Origin: Candidatus Levybacteria bacterium CG_4_9_14_0_2_um_filter_35_21
Lineage (GTDB): Bacteria > Patescibacteriota > Microgenomatia > Levybacterales > UBA12049
Direction of reading: 5' to 3'
Assembly (NCBI GenBank): GCA_002788395.1
Contig: PFRF01000009.1
Coordinates: 1-40,951 of the forward strand
DNA: 40,951 nucleotides
The position numbers were made by a program, and so were the translations under genes. The notes beneath the pieces are model-generated. The model searched no databases. It was not told where the DNA came from and worked only from the letters and a program-made list of their open reading frames with translations. This document shows, in pieces, positions 24,724 through 32,302 of the stretch (its first letter is position 1; every line of letters begins with the position of its first letter).

Positions 24724-25704
24724 ATGAACAACTCCTTAATTTCGCTTAAAAAATTAGAATTTACATTATGTACATCAAGAGATGAATTAAGAAGAATTGC
24801 TGACCGAGTGGGTAGACTGTATGAGCCATATGACCTACATAAAAAAGGCACTGATAAATGGAGACATATAGATAATCCCCACGATGAACTTAAAAAACTT
24901 CAAAGAATAATTAATAAAAATGTTCTTAAAAAGAATATCTCTTTACTTCCAGAAAGAATGACTGGAGGAATAACTGGAAAATCAATTATTGATAATGCGA
25001 AAAATCATGTTGGCAAAGAATATATATTAATCGTGGATATAAAAAACTGTTTTCCCAATACAGATCAATTAAAAATTCTTCATGTGTGGAGAACATATTT
25101 TGGCTGTGGAAACACAACTGCAAGAATCTTAACTCAACTGACAACATTTCAAGCAAGACTCCCTCAGGGTGCGCCAACAAGTTCACTACTCTGTAATTTT
25201 GCGTTATTGCCAATTTTTAGAAAAATTGATCATTACGCAAGTCTAAATAATTTATCTTTCTCAATTTTTGTAGATGATATTACGATTTCGGGAAGAAAAG
25301 CTGATGTTATAAAATCCATAAAACCAATAATAAAAATATTAAAAGAACACGATTATGCTGTGAAAAAGAAAAAAATTAAAATTTTTGCTTCTGGATATAG
25401 TCAAAGAACTACTGGGATAAATGTTAATAAAAAACTTAGCGTAGGTAGGAGAAAATTAAATGAAATAAGAAAATTAATAATTGAATCAGCCAAGCTGAAA
25501 GGATATTTGCCATCTACTTTAATAAATAAGATAACCGGTGATATAAATTTTACCAAACAAGTCTCGCCAAACGACGGGAAAAAACTTAAGGAATTAGCAA
25601 ATAAACTGCTGATTGCACCAATTAAAATTGTAAAATCAGAGAGTGATTGTAATACAAGAACTTGCAATGATTTTAAAAGAAATCACAAGTATATTTTAGA
25701 TTAA
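24724..25704 (+). CDS. Retron-type reverse transcriptase
   Basis: 326 residues, typical length for a retron RT. Motifs in order: NAKNH (91-95) matching the retron NAxxH motif; YILIVDIKNCFPN with catalytic D105 (RT motif A); LPQGAPTSSLLCN (147-159, motif B); FVDDITISG with catalytic D184-D185 (182-190; FVDD in place of the commoner YADD); and TTGINVN (229-235), equivalent to the retron VTG motif that recognises the RNA. The C-terminal 80 residues form the basic thumb. There is no maturase X/endonuclease domain, arguing against a group II intron, and no template/variable repeat or diversified target, arguing against a DGR. It would prime on the upstream RNA to make msDNA. No Shine-Dalgarno is seen; it follows the HTH gene by 22 nt. 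Confidence 0.88.
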   Translation: MNNSLISLKKLEFTLCTSRDELRRIADRVGRLYEPYDLHKKGTDKWRHIDNPHDELKKLQRIINKNVLKKNISLLPERMTGGITGKSIIDNAKNHVGKEYILIVDIKNCFPNTDQLKILHVWRTYFGCGNTTARILTQLTTFQARLPQGAPTSSLLCNFALLPIFRKIDHYASLNNLSFSIFVDDITISGRKADVIKSIKPIIKILKEHDYAVKKKKIKIFASGYSQRTTGINVNKKLSVGRRKLNEIRKLIIESAKLKGYLPSTLINKITGDINFTKQVSPNDGKKLKELANKLLIAPIKIVKSESDCNTRTCNDFKRNHKYILD

Positions 25705-25738
25705 TTTATGTTTCTGTGGCTAAGAAGTCAAATTATTT

Positions 25739-26047
25739 CTATTCTCTATACTTACTTGGAAACTGCCTGTTTTGCCAAGCTCTAACATTTCTAGACAATC
25801 TATCTCTTTCTTTTTTAATACCTTCTATCTCCTGGGATGAATAATGTTGTGGAAATTTTTCGGAAAGAGCTAATTCGAAATCCATTAATATTCTTTGTTC
25901 GCTGTCATAGGCTATACCCATGTCATATATATCAACAGGCTTTATTGGCTCTTCGTTATTCAACCGATACCCTAAAAATTTCTCAGACTTTTGACGTGCG
26001 ACTTCAAGATCCTTCAAAATATTTTTTATTTTTTGGTCAATATTCAT
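25739..26047 (-). CDS. Small protein coupled to the type IIG enzyme, 102 residues
   Basis: Predicted all-helical and charged. It begins with a helix (MNIDQKIKNILKDLEVARQK), has a central IYDMGIAYDSEQRIL segment and ends in a basic, aromatic region (RNVRAWQNRQFPSKYRE). No family recognised. Its ATG directly abuts the TAA stop of the restriction-modification gene, so it is translated with it. It may be a specificity, control or stabilising partner. Its 3' end faces the RT gene tail to tail with 34 nt between and no terminator visible. Confidence 0.6.
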   Translation of the reverse strand: MNIDQKIKNILKDLEVARQKSEKFLGYRLNNEEPIKPVDIYDMGIAYDSEQRILMDFELALSEKFPQHYSSQEIEGIKKERDRLSRNVRAWQNRQFPSKYRE

Positions 26048-28774
26048 TTAGTTTTCATCCCCTTCCACAATTTTTATTTCTTCAGAGGTTAGATCATAGA
26101 GTTTGTAAACTTCTTGGTCGATTTTTTTATCTGTTCTTTCAATTTCTTCTTTTATTGAATTCCATTTATTAGAATCTTTTTTGTAAGTTCTAGATTCTTC
26201 ATTCAACTTTAAAATTTTATCAACCAGAGATGATATATTTTTTTGATTATTTGTTTTTTTAATTGGAAGTTGTTCTAAATATGTCTTAGAAATATTAACA
26301 GTTAATTTTGATCTATTAGAAAAATTAATAGAGTAATACCAATTCATTAAAGCTGAATTAATTATCCCCAAAATATATTTAAGACTATATCCTGAATCTT
26401 GATTGAGTATGATGTTATTTACGGAATTAAATGTATAGTATTTATTATTATCAATTGTTGCTGTTAAGGGTTTATCTCCTCCGCTTATCCTTTGCAAAAC
26501 AATTTTCTCAGATAAATAAATCTCTTCTGCTCTTGCTCTGTTTAATTTTTTTCTATCATAATAAATCCATTTGTTGTTATAACTAATATTGTATCTGCTA
26601 AAATTTTTCCCAAATAGAAGTGGTTTGTAGAATTCGTTTGTTTTAGTATCAGAAACATACTTTTCCTTATCTCCGTCGATCCCAGGAGATATATATTGAC
26701 AAATACTACCCAGGAGAAGTGAATTCTCTACAATTTTTTTACTTAATATATTTAAATTAGAACTTGATAATATATTAAATGTAAAACTTGAATTGCTAAG
26801 AAATTGTTCCTGTAAAATTTGCTGTTCAGAAAACTTTCTTTCGTTTAAATCGATAACATTAGATATTATTTTTATGTTATTTAACTTATTTTTAATTTCT
26901 TTTTGCAGAAATAAAATTATCGAAGATGCAGTAACTCCTTGAAAAATACCTTCCCCTAAATCAACAATTTCTAGAATTTTAGTTTTATCTAAAATATATT
27001 TTCTAACTAAATCAAAATTTGTGGCTCTTAAAATATTATTAGGAATTACAAATCCTAATGTTCCCTTATCTTTTAGCAAAGCTGTTGCTTTTAAGATAAA
27101 TAATGAATATAAATTAAGCTTACCCGATTGTATGTTCCTACCTTTTTCTGCTTGAATTAATCCTAATTTTTCTACAAAAAATCCAAAGTATTGTTTTTCT
27201 GAATCAGAGAAATCTCCTTCTTTAGTAAAAACCCATGGAGGATTGCCTACTATTACATCAAATCCCCCTTGCTCAAAAACTTCTGGAAATTTTTCCTTCC
27301 AATTAAATGGATTTTTGTCTCTAAAATTTTTGCCAAAATATTTTTCCATTTCTTCATCTGTTCCAGAAATTAAAGAATTGCCATTTTTAATATTTTTATC
27401 TAGAGAAGGTAACTTTCCTTTTTGTTCTAAGGCATTTATTAAAAGGTTAAGTCTTGCAATTTCTACGGCTTGTTGATCTAGATCAACTCCATAAATGTTC
27501 TCTTGTAGAATCTGAACTTTTGTTAATTCGTCTCCTGCATAGCCAAATTCTTTATATTTATCATTTATAACTTCCATCACTTTTAATAAAAATGAGCCAG
27601 AACCACAAGCTGGATCGAGTACTTTAATCTTTTTTAAATCATTTACGCTTTTACAGTTATCTAGAACAGGTTTTAAAGCATTTTTTACAATGTAGTCGAC
27701 TATAAACGTTGGCGTATAATAAATACCTTGCTCTTTTCTTTTACTCGCAGACTTATCTAAGGTTAATCCTTTTTTTGATTGAGAAAGTTTATATCCGAGA
27801 TAGTTTTCATAAACGCTACCAAGAATATCTGCAGGCATTACGCTAAAATCGTATTCATAATAACCTTGTTTTCCATGTAAAATTTTTATAACTTTTTCTA
27901 ATCCTCCACCATCATCTTCCCAATCCTCAAATGGATGGGGAGTAAATAGGTTTGAATTGTAAATTTCATCTAGCTCCCGAAACTTCTTAGCCATTGACTG
28001 ATATAGTCTTGGCTTATTATTTACAGTTAATGACCTCCATTGATTTAATAAAGGAATTAGGATATTTTGCTCTATCTTTCTGTCCTCAGCCACCCTTATA
28101 AAAATCAACCTATCTAACAATTTTTGCACTCCTTCATCTAGATCGTCTTTAGATCTTTCTGGATTCCATTGCCCTAGATAACTGATTAACAATTTTCTAC
28201 ACTCTTCTAAATCCTTATAGAGTTGTTCTGTTACGGGGACTCTTTGAAGCTTTTTACCAACTCTTTCTGCTTCTTTGTCTATTAGATCTTCCCTCATTGA
28301 CTCTTTAGATAATAGCCATAACTGATCAAAACGGTCTAAATAATCTGGATATTTAATCTCAAAATATAATTTATCACCTAAATATTGGGAGGGAGATTGT
28401 GCATTAAAAACTTTTATTGCCTCAAAATCTGTAAGAACTGCCCAAGTAACACCTCTATTAAAAGAATATCTAATTGCCTGTTTTGCAAAATCTTCCATGT
28501 TTAGATTTGCCTTTAAAGATTTTGCCTCCAAGTAAAATTTAGGTCTATCGTTAATATAAAACCCATAATCTACTCTTCCTGAAGAAATTTCATGTTCTTC
28601 TGCAGAGACTTCTTCTTTTTCTTCAAAATTCCAACCTAAAGCTTTAAACAGAGGTGTTATGAAGGCATTTTTTGTCTCCTCTTCTGTGTAGCTATTAATT
28701 TTTCCAGAAGATTTTACTTGCTCGTACTTAGCAATTAATTTTTTAATCTCTTCCTTGGCTAGTTGTTTATTCAT
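26048..28774 (-). CDS. Single-chain type IIG-like restriction-modification enzyme
   Basis: 908 residues. The N-terminal domain resembles HsdR_N, with VDYGF (D69) and FYLEAKS (E83, K85) forming a PD-(D/E)XK nuclease site. A helical linker precedes YYTPTFIVDYIV and the N6-adenine methyltransferase motif I DPACGSGSFLL (about 387-397), then motif IV GNPPW (about 510-514). The last 350 residues are a TaqI/Eco57I-type target-recognition region. One chain would both methylate and cut its own recognition sequence. BREX PglX proteins share the methylase part but lack this nuclease. A TATAAT (28797-28792) lies 17 nt before the ATG. Confidence 0.85.
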   Translation of the reverse strand: MNKQLAKEEIKKLIAKYEQVKSSGKINSYTEEETKNAFITPLFKALGWNFEEKEEVSAEEHEISSGRVDYGFYINDRPKFYLEAKSLKANLNMEDFAKQAIRYSFNRGVTWAVLTDFEAIKVFNAQSPSQYLGDKLYFEIKYPDYLDRFDQLWLLSKESMREDLIDKEAERVGKKLQRVPVTEQLYKDLEECRKLLISYLGQWNPERSKDDLDEGVQKLLDRLIFIRVAEDRKIEQNILIPLLNQWRSLTVNNKPRLYQSMAKKFRELDEIYNSNLFTPHPFEDWEDDGGGLEKVIKILHGKQGYYEYDFSVMPADILGSVYENYLGYKLSQSKKGLTLDKSASKRKEQGIYYTPTFIVDYIVKNALKPVLDNCKSVNDLKKIKVLDPACGSGSFLLKVMEVINDKYKEFGYAGDELTKVQILQENIYGVDLDQQAVEIARLNLLINALEQKGKLPSLDKNIKNGNSLISGTDEEMEKYFGKNFRDKNPFNWKEKFPEVFEQGGFDVIVGNPPWVFTKEGDFSDSEKQYFGFFVEKLGLIQAEKGRNIQSGKLNLYSLFILKATALLKDKGTLGFVIPNNILRATNFDLVRKYILDKTKILEIVDLGEGIFQGVTASSIILFLQKEIKNKLNNIKIISNVIDLNERKFSEQQILQEQFLSNSSFTFNILSSSNLNILSKKIVENSLLLGSICQYISPGIDGDKEKYVSDTKTNEFYKPLLFGKNFSRYNISYNNKWIYYDRKKLNRARAEEIYLSEKIVLQRISGGDKPLTATIDNNKYYTFNSVNNIILNQDSGYSLKYILGIINSALMNWYYSINFSNRSKLTVNISKTYLEQLPIKKTNNQKNISSLVDKILKLNEESRTYKKDSNKWNSIKEEIERTDKKIDQEVYKLYDLTSEEIKIVEGDEN

Positions 28775-28791
28775 TAGATATCTTAGATCGG

Positions 28792-28797
28792 ATTATA
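28792..28797 (-). promoter_or_regulatory. -10 element of the restriction-modification operon
   Basis: Perfect TATAAT on the minus strand, 17 nt before the ATG at 28774; the leader would be about 10 nt. Confidence 0.4.
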
Positions 28798-28840
28798 GTA
28801 CTTGTTCTTTACTTCGTAAAGGATGATTAAAGATTTAGGA

Positions 28841-28893
28841 TGGTTGCGCTTCGTCACTGCGTTCCTTGAATTACAACCACTGCGGGCCGAAGG
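28841..28893. repeat. Hairpin repeat, copy 1
   Basis: TGGTTG (28841-28846) pairs with CAACCA (28874-28879) around a loop containing TCACTGCGTTCCTTG (28854-28868), followed by a GGGCC-GAA-GGCCC hairpin (about 28884-28896). The loop sequence recurs with changes at 30019-30033 and 31088-31102. Confidence 0.55.
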
Positions 28894-29015
28894 CCCTTGT
28901 TTAGGATTTATGATTGACAAACAGATGGCAAATAACTATAATATTCATACAATTAATTCCTTAGTCGTGGGGTTCCGGATGGTTCCTCTTATAAAGCGAC
29001 TAAGGTTTTGTTTTA

Positions 29016-29651
29016 TTAAGGGAAAAGAGGGCTTTCTTCAATAATTATCTTCTTAATTAATTTATAATATGAATCATCCCCATGCTCATATTTTCTAAAA
29101 ATAGACCAACTAGCAAAATCTACTGCTTGCAAAGCCTTTTCTTCACTTGGCATTTTTATTTCAATTGTAATTAAGGCTTTATGCTTATTTTTTAATTGAT
29201 TTTCAAGATAATCTTTAAAACCTAAATTCAAAAATTTATTTGTCTCTCTTTTTGCCGCAATTAATATAATTTCTTTATCTTTACCGAGATGTTTTGTCAT
29301 AATTCTGTCTAGGAGTATGTTGGTGACGTAGTTATAAAGAACGTGTTTTTCATCTTGCAGATGCGTATAAACCTTAGATTTATTTAAAAAGATTGTCATA
29401 ATCACTACTTCTTTACCTACTAAAAGTTTTAAAAGTCTTTTTCTTGTAATTGGCTTTTCTTTTACGGCATGCAATACTCCGCCACTTAATTTTTTTACGT
29501 TTTTTCTGAGGTTTTTATGGATTTTTTTAACAATATTTTCTAAAGGTTTTTTATCTGAAGAAAAAAGCACTGTAATTACAAAATATTTTGAATTTTTCTT
29601 TTTAGGATTAAACCCTAAATCTCCAGATTCATCTAAAAATAGATATTTCAT
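29016..29651 (-). CDS. DUF3800 protein
   Basis: 211 residues opening with YLFLDESGDLGF, the hallmark LDESGD motif of DUF3800, a predicted RNase H-like fold. Later acidic residues (a KALQAVDFASW segment with the conserved aspartate) complete the family pattern. DUF3800 proteins are often found near defence and mobile genes, and in one retron type are linked to the RT. Here the gene is on the other strand and 3.3 kb from the RT, so a direct link is not shown. A perfect TATAAT 6 nt before the ATG predicts a leaderless mRNA. Confidence 0.85.
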   Translation of the reverse strand: MKYLFLDESGDLGFNPKKKNSKYFVITVLFSSDKKPLENIVKKIHKNLRKNVKKLSGGVLHAVKEKPITRKRLLKLLVGKEVVIMTIFLNKSKVYTHLQDEKHVLYNYVTNILLDRIMTKHLGKDKEIILIAAKRETNKFLNLGFKDYLENQLKNKHKALITIEIKMPSEEKALQAVDFASWSIFRKYEHGDDSYYKLIKKIIIEESPLFP

Positions 29652-29657
29652 AATATA

Positions 29658-29663
29658 ATTATA
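29658..29663 (-). promoter_or_regulatory. -10 element predicting a leaderless DUF3800 transcript
   Basis: Perfect TATAAT on the minus strand, 6 nt before the ATG at 29651. Confidence 0.5.
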
Positions 29664-29715
29664 AATCTTTTATTCAAAAAATATAACTTTATTAAAACTT
29701 TGGTAAACTATAAAT

Positions 29716-30003
29716 GTGAATAAAACCCCGAAAACTTCTTACATCCTATATATACTAGAATGCAGTGATGGGAGTTTTTATACTGGGATTAGTAATAATA
29801 TAGAGAAGAGGTTGAGGCAACATAATGGGGAGATTGTCGGAGGGGCTTTTTACACCAGATCAAAGAGACCTGTAACTCTACAACATTTTGAAACTTTTGC
29901 AACCAGAAGTGAGGCGATGAAAAGAGAATATGAGATCAAAAAGATGGACAGAGCGGAAAAAGAAGTAGTTATTCTTAACGGAAACAGACCTTTGAGCGTT
30001 TAG
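29716..30003 (+). CDS. GIY-YIG domain protein (UvrC-like single domain)
   Basis: 95 residues from a GTG start. The GIY-YIG core is YILYILECSDGSFYTGISNN (about 8-27), with the following RLRQHN helix arginine and the distal glutamate (SEAMKREYEIK). This is the small YhbQ/UvrC-N group; single-domain members are presumed nucleases but few are characterised. It converges with the RhuM-Fic gene with only 15 nt between stops. No ATG is available near the conserved start, so GTG is kept; no Shine-Dalgarno is seen. Confidence 0.88.
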   Translation: MNKTPKTSYILYILECSDGSFYTGISNNIEKRLRQHNGEIVGGAFYTRSKRPVTLQHFETFATRSEAMKREYEIKKMDRAEKEVVILNGNRPLSV

Positions 30004-30005
30004 AA

Positions 30006-30039
30006 CTTGGGGACATCGTCACTTCGTTCCTCGCCCAAG
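30006..30039. repeat. Hairpin repeat, copy 2
   Basis: CTTGGG (30006-30011) pairs with CCCAAG (30034-30039) around TCACTTCGTTCCTCG (30019-30033). It lies between two convergent stop codons; the last codons and stop of the RhuM-Fic gene are inside it, so its C-terminus may have been extended or replaced by the element. It could also serve as a bidirectional terminator. Confidence 0.5.
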
Positions 30040-31005
30040 GAGGATTGTTACAAGCCCTATCATTTTTTCTTTATCTTTAGGATTACTTTCTGCAATAAGA
30101 AGAGTAATTGCAGTTAAAGCCTGGGGCGTAATTTGAAAAAGATTTAGCCTACCTGTCCGACGTAAAAACCAAACAAAAGCAAATGCTCCCGAGCGCTTAT
30201 TTCCATCTGTAAACGGATGATTTTTGACTATAAAATATAAAAGATGCGCAGCTTTTTCCTCGATACTCGGATAAAGATCTTTTCCATCAAATGATTGAGA
30301 GACATTTCCAATAATTCCTCTAAGCGAATCCTTATCTTTTTCTATTGCAAAAAGTTCACTCGCTTCGTTCTTTTTTAAGAGTTCTATCTTAAGTTTGGCA
30401 ATACCATTTTTAAGGTCATCTGCAACAAGAAGAATTTTGCTTTTGGTAGGCTTACTAATAGTAAACTTACCCTTATCGTAAGCATCAAGCGAAAACCAAG
30501 TATTTGCAAAAGTTTTTATTAACTCTAAAATGTCTGCATTGTCAATTTGCGTATTAGCAGGCAAAAGTATTTTAACATTTTCCACCGCTTGCATAAAAGA
30601 ATTATAATTTTTGGAAATACGCTTGCGGTTTATTGTATATCCCTTAACAATGTGTTCGCGCAGGGTTTTCGTTGCCCATTGACGAAACCTGGTTGCATTT
30701 GTCGAATTTACACGATAACCGATAGATAAGACTAGATCTAAATTATAATATTCAACTTTTCTTGAAACTTTTCTTTTACCTTCTGCCTGAACTGTTTCCA
30801 AAATGGAAACAGTTGACTTTTTACTTAGCTCGCCTGTGTCAAAAATGTTTTTTACATGCTTTGAAACAGCAGCTTTTTGAACATCAAAAAGCTGCCCCAC
30901 TTGCTGCTGAGTGAGTAGTATTGTTTCCTGTTTTACGTCCAAACTTACTTCTACCGATCCACTTGAAGTTTGATAAACAATAATTTGTTTTTCTTCTTTT
31001 CCCAT
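30019..31005 (-). CDS. RhuM-like/Fic domain protein
   Basis: 328 residues. The N-terminal part is a RhuM-family DNA-binding-like domain (LLTQQQVGQLFDVQKAAVSKH, then VEYYNLDLVLSIGYRVNS and RFRQWATKTLREHIVKG). The C-terminal part is a Fic/Doc domain with the active motif HPFTDGNKRSGA (H, D, N and R all present). Intact Fic motifs transfer AMP or a related group to proteins; Doc-like members phosphorylate EF-Tu. No inhibitory SxxxE helix or separate antitoxin is obvious, so it may be self-controlled by the N-terminal domain. A TATAAT at 31020-31015 lies 9 nt before the ATG. Confidence 0.88.
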   Translation of the reverse strand: MGKEEKQIIVYQTSSGSVEVSLDVKQETILLTQQQVGQLFDVQKAAVSKHVKNIFDTGELSKKSTVSILETVQAEGKRKVSRKVEYYNLDLVLSIGYRVNSTNATRFRQWATKTLREHIVKGYTINRKRISKNYNSFMQAVENVKILLPANTQIDNADILELIKTFANTWFSLDAYDKGKFTISKPTKSKILLVADDLKNGIAKLKIELLKKNEASELFAIEKDKDSLRGIIGNVSQSFDGKDLYPSIEEKAAHLLYFIVKNHPFTDGNKRSGAFAFVWFLRRTGRLNLFQITPQALTAITLLIAESNPKDKEKMIGLVTILLGRGTK

Positions 31006-31014
31006 AATATTTTA

Positions 31015-31020
31015 ATTATA
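31015..31020 (-). promoter_or_regulatory. -10 element close to the RhuM-Fic start
   Basis: Perfect TATAAT on the minus strand, 9 nt before the ATG at 31005; leader of only two or three bases. Confidence 0.45.
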
Positions 31021-31087
31021 ACGGTTTTTCTCCTTGATTTCACCCAAACCATCGGCCTTGAGAACTTAAACAAAAAGAAACCGGCAA

Positions 31088-31102
31088 TCACTTCGCTTCT
31101 CG
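31088..31102. repeat. Hairpin repeat loop, copy 3 (partial)
   Basis: TCACTTCGCTTCTCG differs at two positions from copy 2. The flanking arms are poor here (AAGAA against TTCTT). Confidence 0.4.
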
Positions 31103-31134
31103 TTCTTGTTCTTTGATTATTGATCATTGAGGAT

Positions 31135-31140
31135 TATAAT
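31135..31140 (+). promoter_or_regulatory. -10 element predicting leaderless hflX
   Basis: Perfect TATAAT, 6 nt before the ATG at 31147. A weak -35 (TTGATT, 31113-31118) lies 16 nt upstream. Confidence 0.55.
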
Positions 31141-31146
31141 ATCCCC

Positions 31147-32262
31147 ATGATTACACAGAGGCAAATTCCACGCGTAATGCTTATCGGACTTTCCGATCCT
31201 TTTAAAAACAAAGAAGACATGCTTGCAGACTTTGAGGAGGTGGAGTCTTTAGTTTCAACTTTCGGTGCAACTGTTTATGCGGCACTTGTTCAAAATAAAA
31301 CTAGGGGAAATCTGGATACTTTTATTGGACCCGGCAAAGTAGAAGAAGCTCTAAAAGAAATTATGGAAAAAGAAATAGACATCGTTGTTATAAACGATGC
31401 AATTAAGCCCGGACAAATCCATAATCTGCTTTTAGCGTTTCAAAAATCAAATCCCAAAATACTCGTTTGGGATAGGGTAAGTTTAATCTTGGAAATCTTT
31501 TCCAAACATGCAAAAACCGCCGAAGCAAAGCTTCAGATAAAATTTGCAAAATTAAGGCAAATGGGCCCGAGAATTTATGGCATGGGTATGGAAATGTCTA
31601 ATCAAGCAGCGGGAATTGGAGCAAAAGGAATTGGGGAAACCAATACGGAGCTTATGCTTAGGCACTGGCAAACCGAAAAAAAGAAAATTCAAGAAGAACT
31701 GGATGTTCTTTCCAAAAGAAAAATGGAACAGATAGATCACAGAAAACAAATCGGACTGCCAACAATTTCTTTAGTCGGATACACAAATGCGGGAAAAACA
31801 ACCCTTTTTAACAGACTTACCGGCCTTAAAGATTTTGTTGCAAACGTTCTTTTTGCAACGCTTGATAGCACTGTTAATAAATTTTACTTAAAAGGGCTTG
31901 GAGATGAAGTTTATTTATCCGATACCATAGGTTTTATTAAAAACCTCCCACCTCTACTTATCGATGCTTTTAAATCTACTCTTCTGGAAACTGTTAATGC
32001 GGATCTGGTTGTACATATAATTGACAGCGCTGATCCAAGAATGGAAGAGAAAATAAAAACAGTTGAGGAAATTTTTAAAAATTTAGGAATTAAAAAAGAA
32101 AATGTTATGTATGTTTTTAATAAAATTGAAAATAACGCTACTCTAAACCGGGCAAAAATTACAAATGACTTTAAGGAATTTACTCCTTCTTTTATAAGTG
32201 CCAAAATGGGAGACGGGATGACTGAGCTAATGAATTTATTTGCCACAAGACTAAAGAGTTAA
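31147..32262 (+). CDS. hflX: GTPase HflX
   Basis: 371 residues from the ATG at 31147 (MITQRQIPRVMLIGLSD); a TTG at 31120 lies upstream of the promoter -10 and is rejected. N-terminal HflX domain with FIGPGKVEEAL and WDRVSLILEIF, a coiled linker, then the GTPase domain: GYTNAGKTTLFNRLTG (G1), a DTIGFIKNLP switch (G3) and NKIE (G4). HflX binds the large ribosomal subunit and splits stalled ribosomes. It is read on the plus strand 40 nt ahead of alaS, which has its own promoter. Confidence 0.95.
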   Translation: MITQRQIPRVMLIGLSDPFKNKEDMLADFEEVESLVSTFGATVYAALVQNKTRGNLDTFIGPGKVEEALKEIMEKEIDIVVINDAIKPGQIHNLLLAFQKSNPKILVWDRVSLILEIFSKHAKTAEAKLQIKFAKLRQMGPRIYGMGMEMSNQAAGIGAKGIGETNTELMLRHWQTEKKKIQEELDVLSKRKMEQIDHRKQIGLPTISLVGYTNAGKTTLFNRLTGLKDFVANVLFATLDSTVNKFYLKGLGDEVYLSDTIGFIKNLPPLLIDAFKSTLLETVNADLVVHIIDSADPRMEEKIKTVEEIFKNLGIKKENVMYVFNKIENNATLNRAKITNDFKEFTPSFISAKMGDGMTELMNLFATRLKS

Positions 32263-32290
32263 CGGGTTAAAATCTAAGGCTCTTTTCTGC

Positions 32291-32296
32291 TATAAT
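32291..32296 (+). promoter_or_regulatory. -10 element predicting leaderless alaS
   Basis: Perfect TATAAT, 6 nt before the ATG at 32303; possible -35 TTAAAA (32267-32272) at 18 nt. Confidence 0.55.
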
Positions 32297-32302
32297 TTAT
32301 GC

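Noticed and set aside
24724-25704. Group II intron or diversity-generating retroelement
   Set aside because: No maturase or HNH region, no intron domain V, and no template/variable repeat pair or target gene nearby; the NAxxH and TTG motifs point to a retron.
26048-28774. BREX PglX methylase
   Set aside because: Shorter than usual for PglX, with an N-terminal nuclease motif, and no other BREX genes around.
28823-29044. Plus-strand 73-codon ORF
   Set aside because: It runs through the hairpin repeat and into the antisense of the DUF3800 gene; low-complexity start and no ribosome site.
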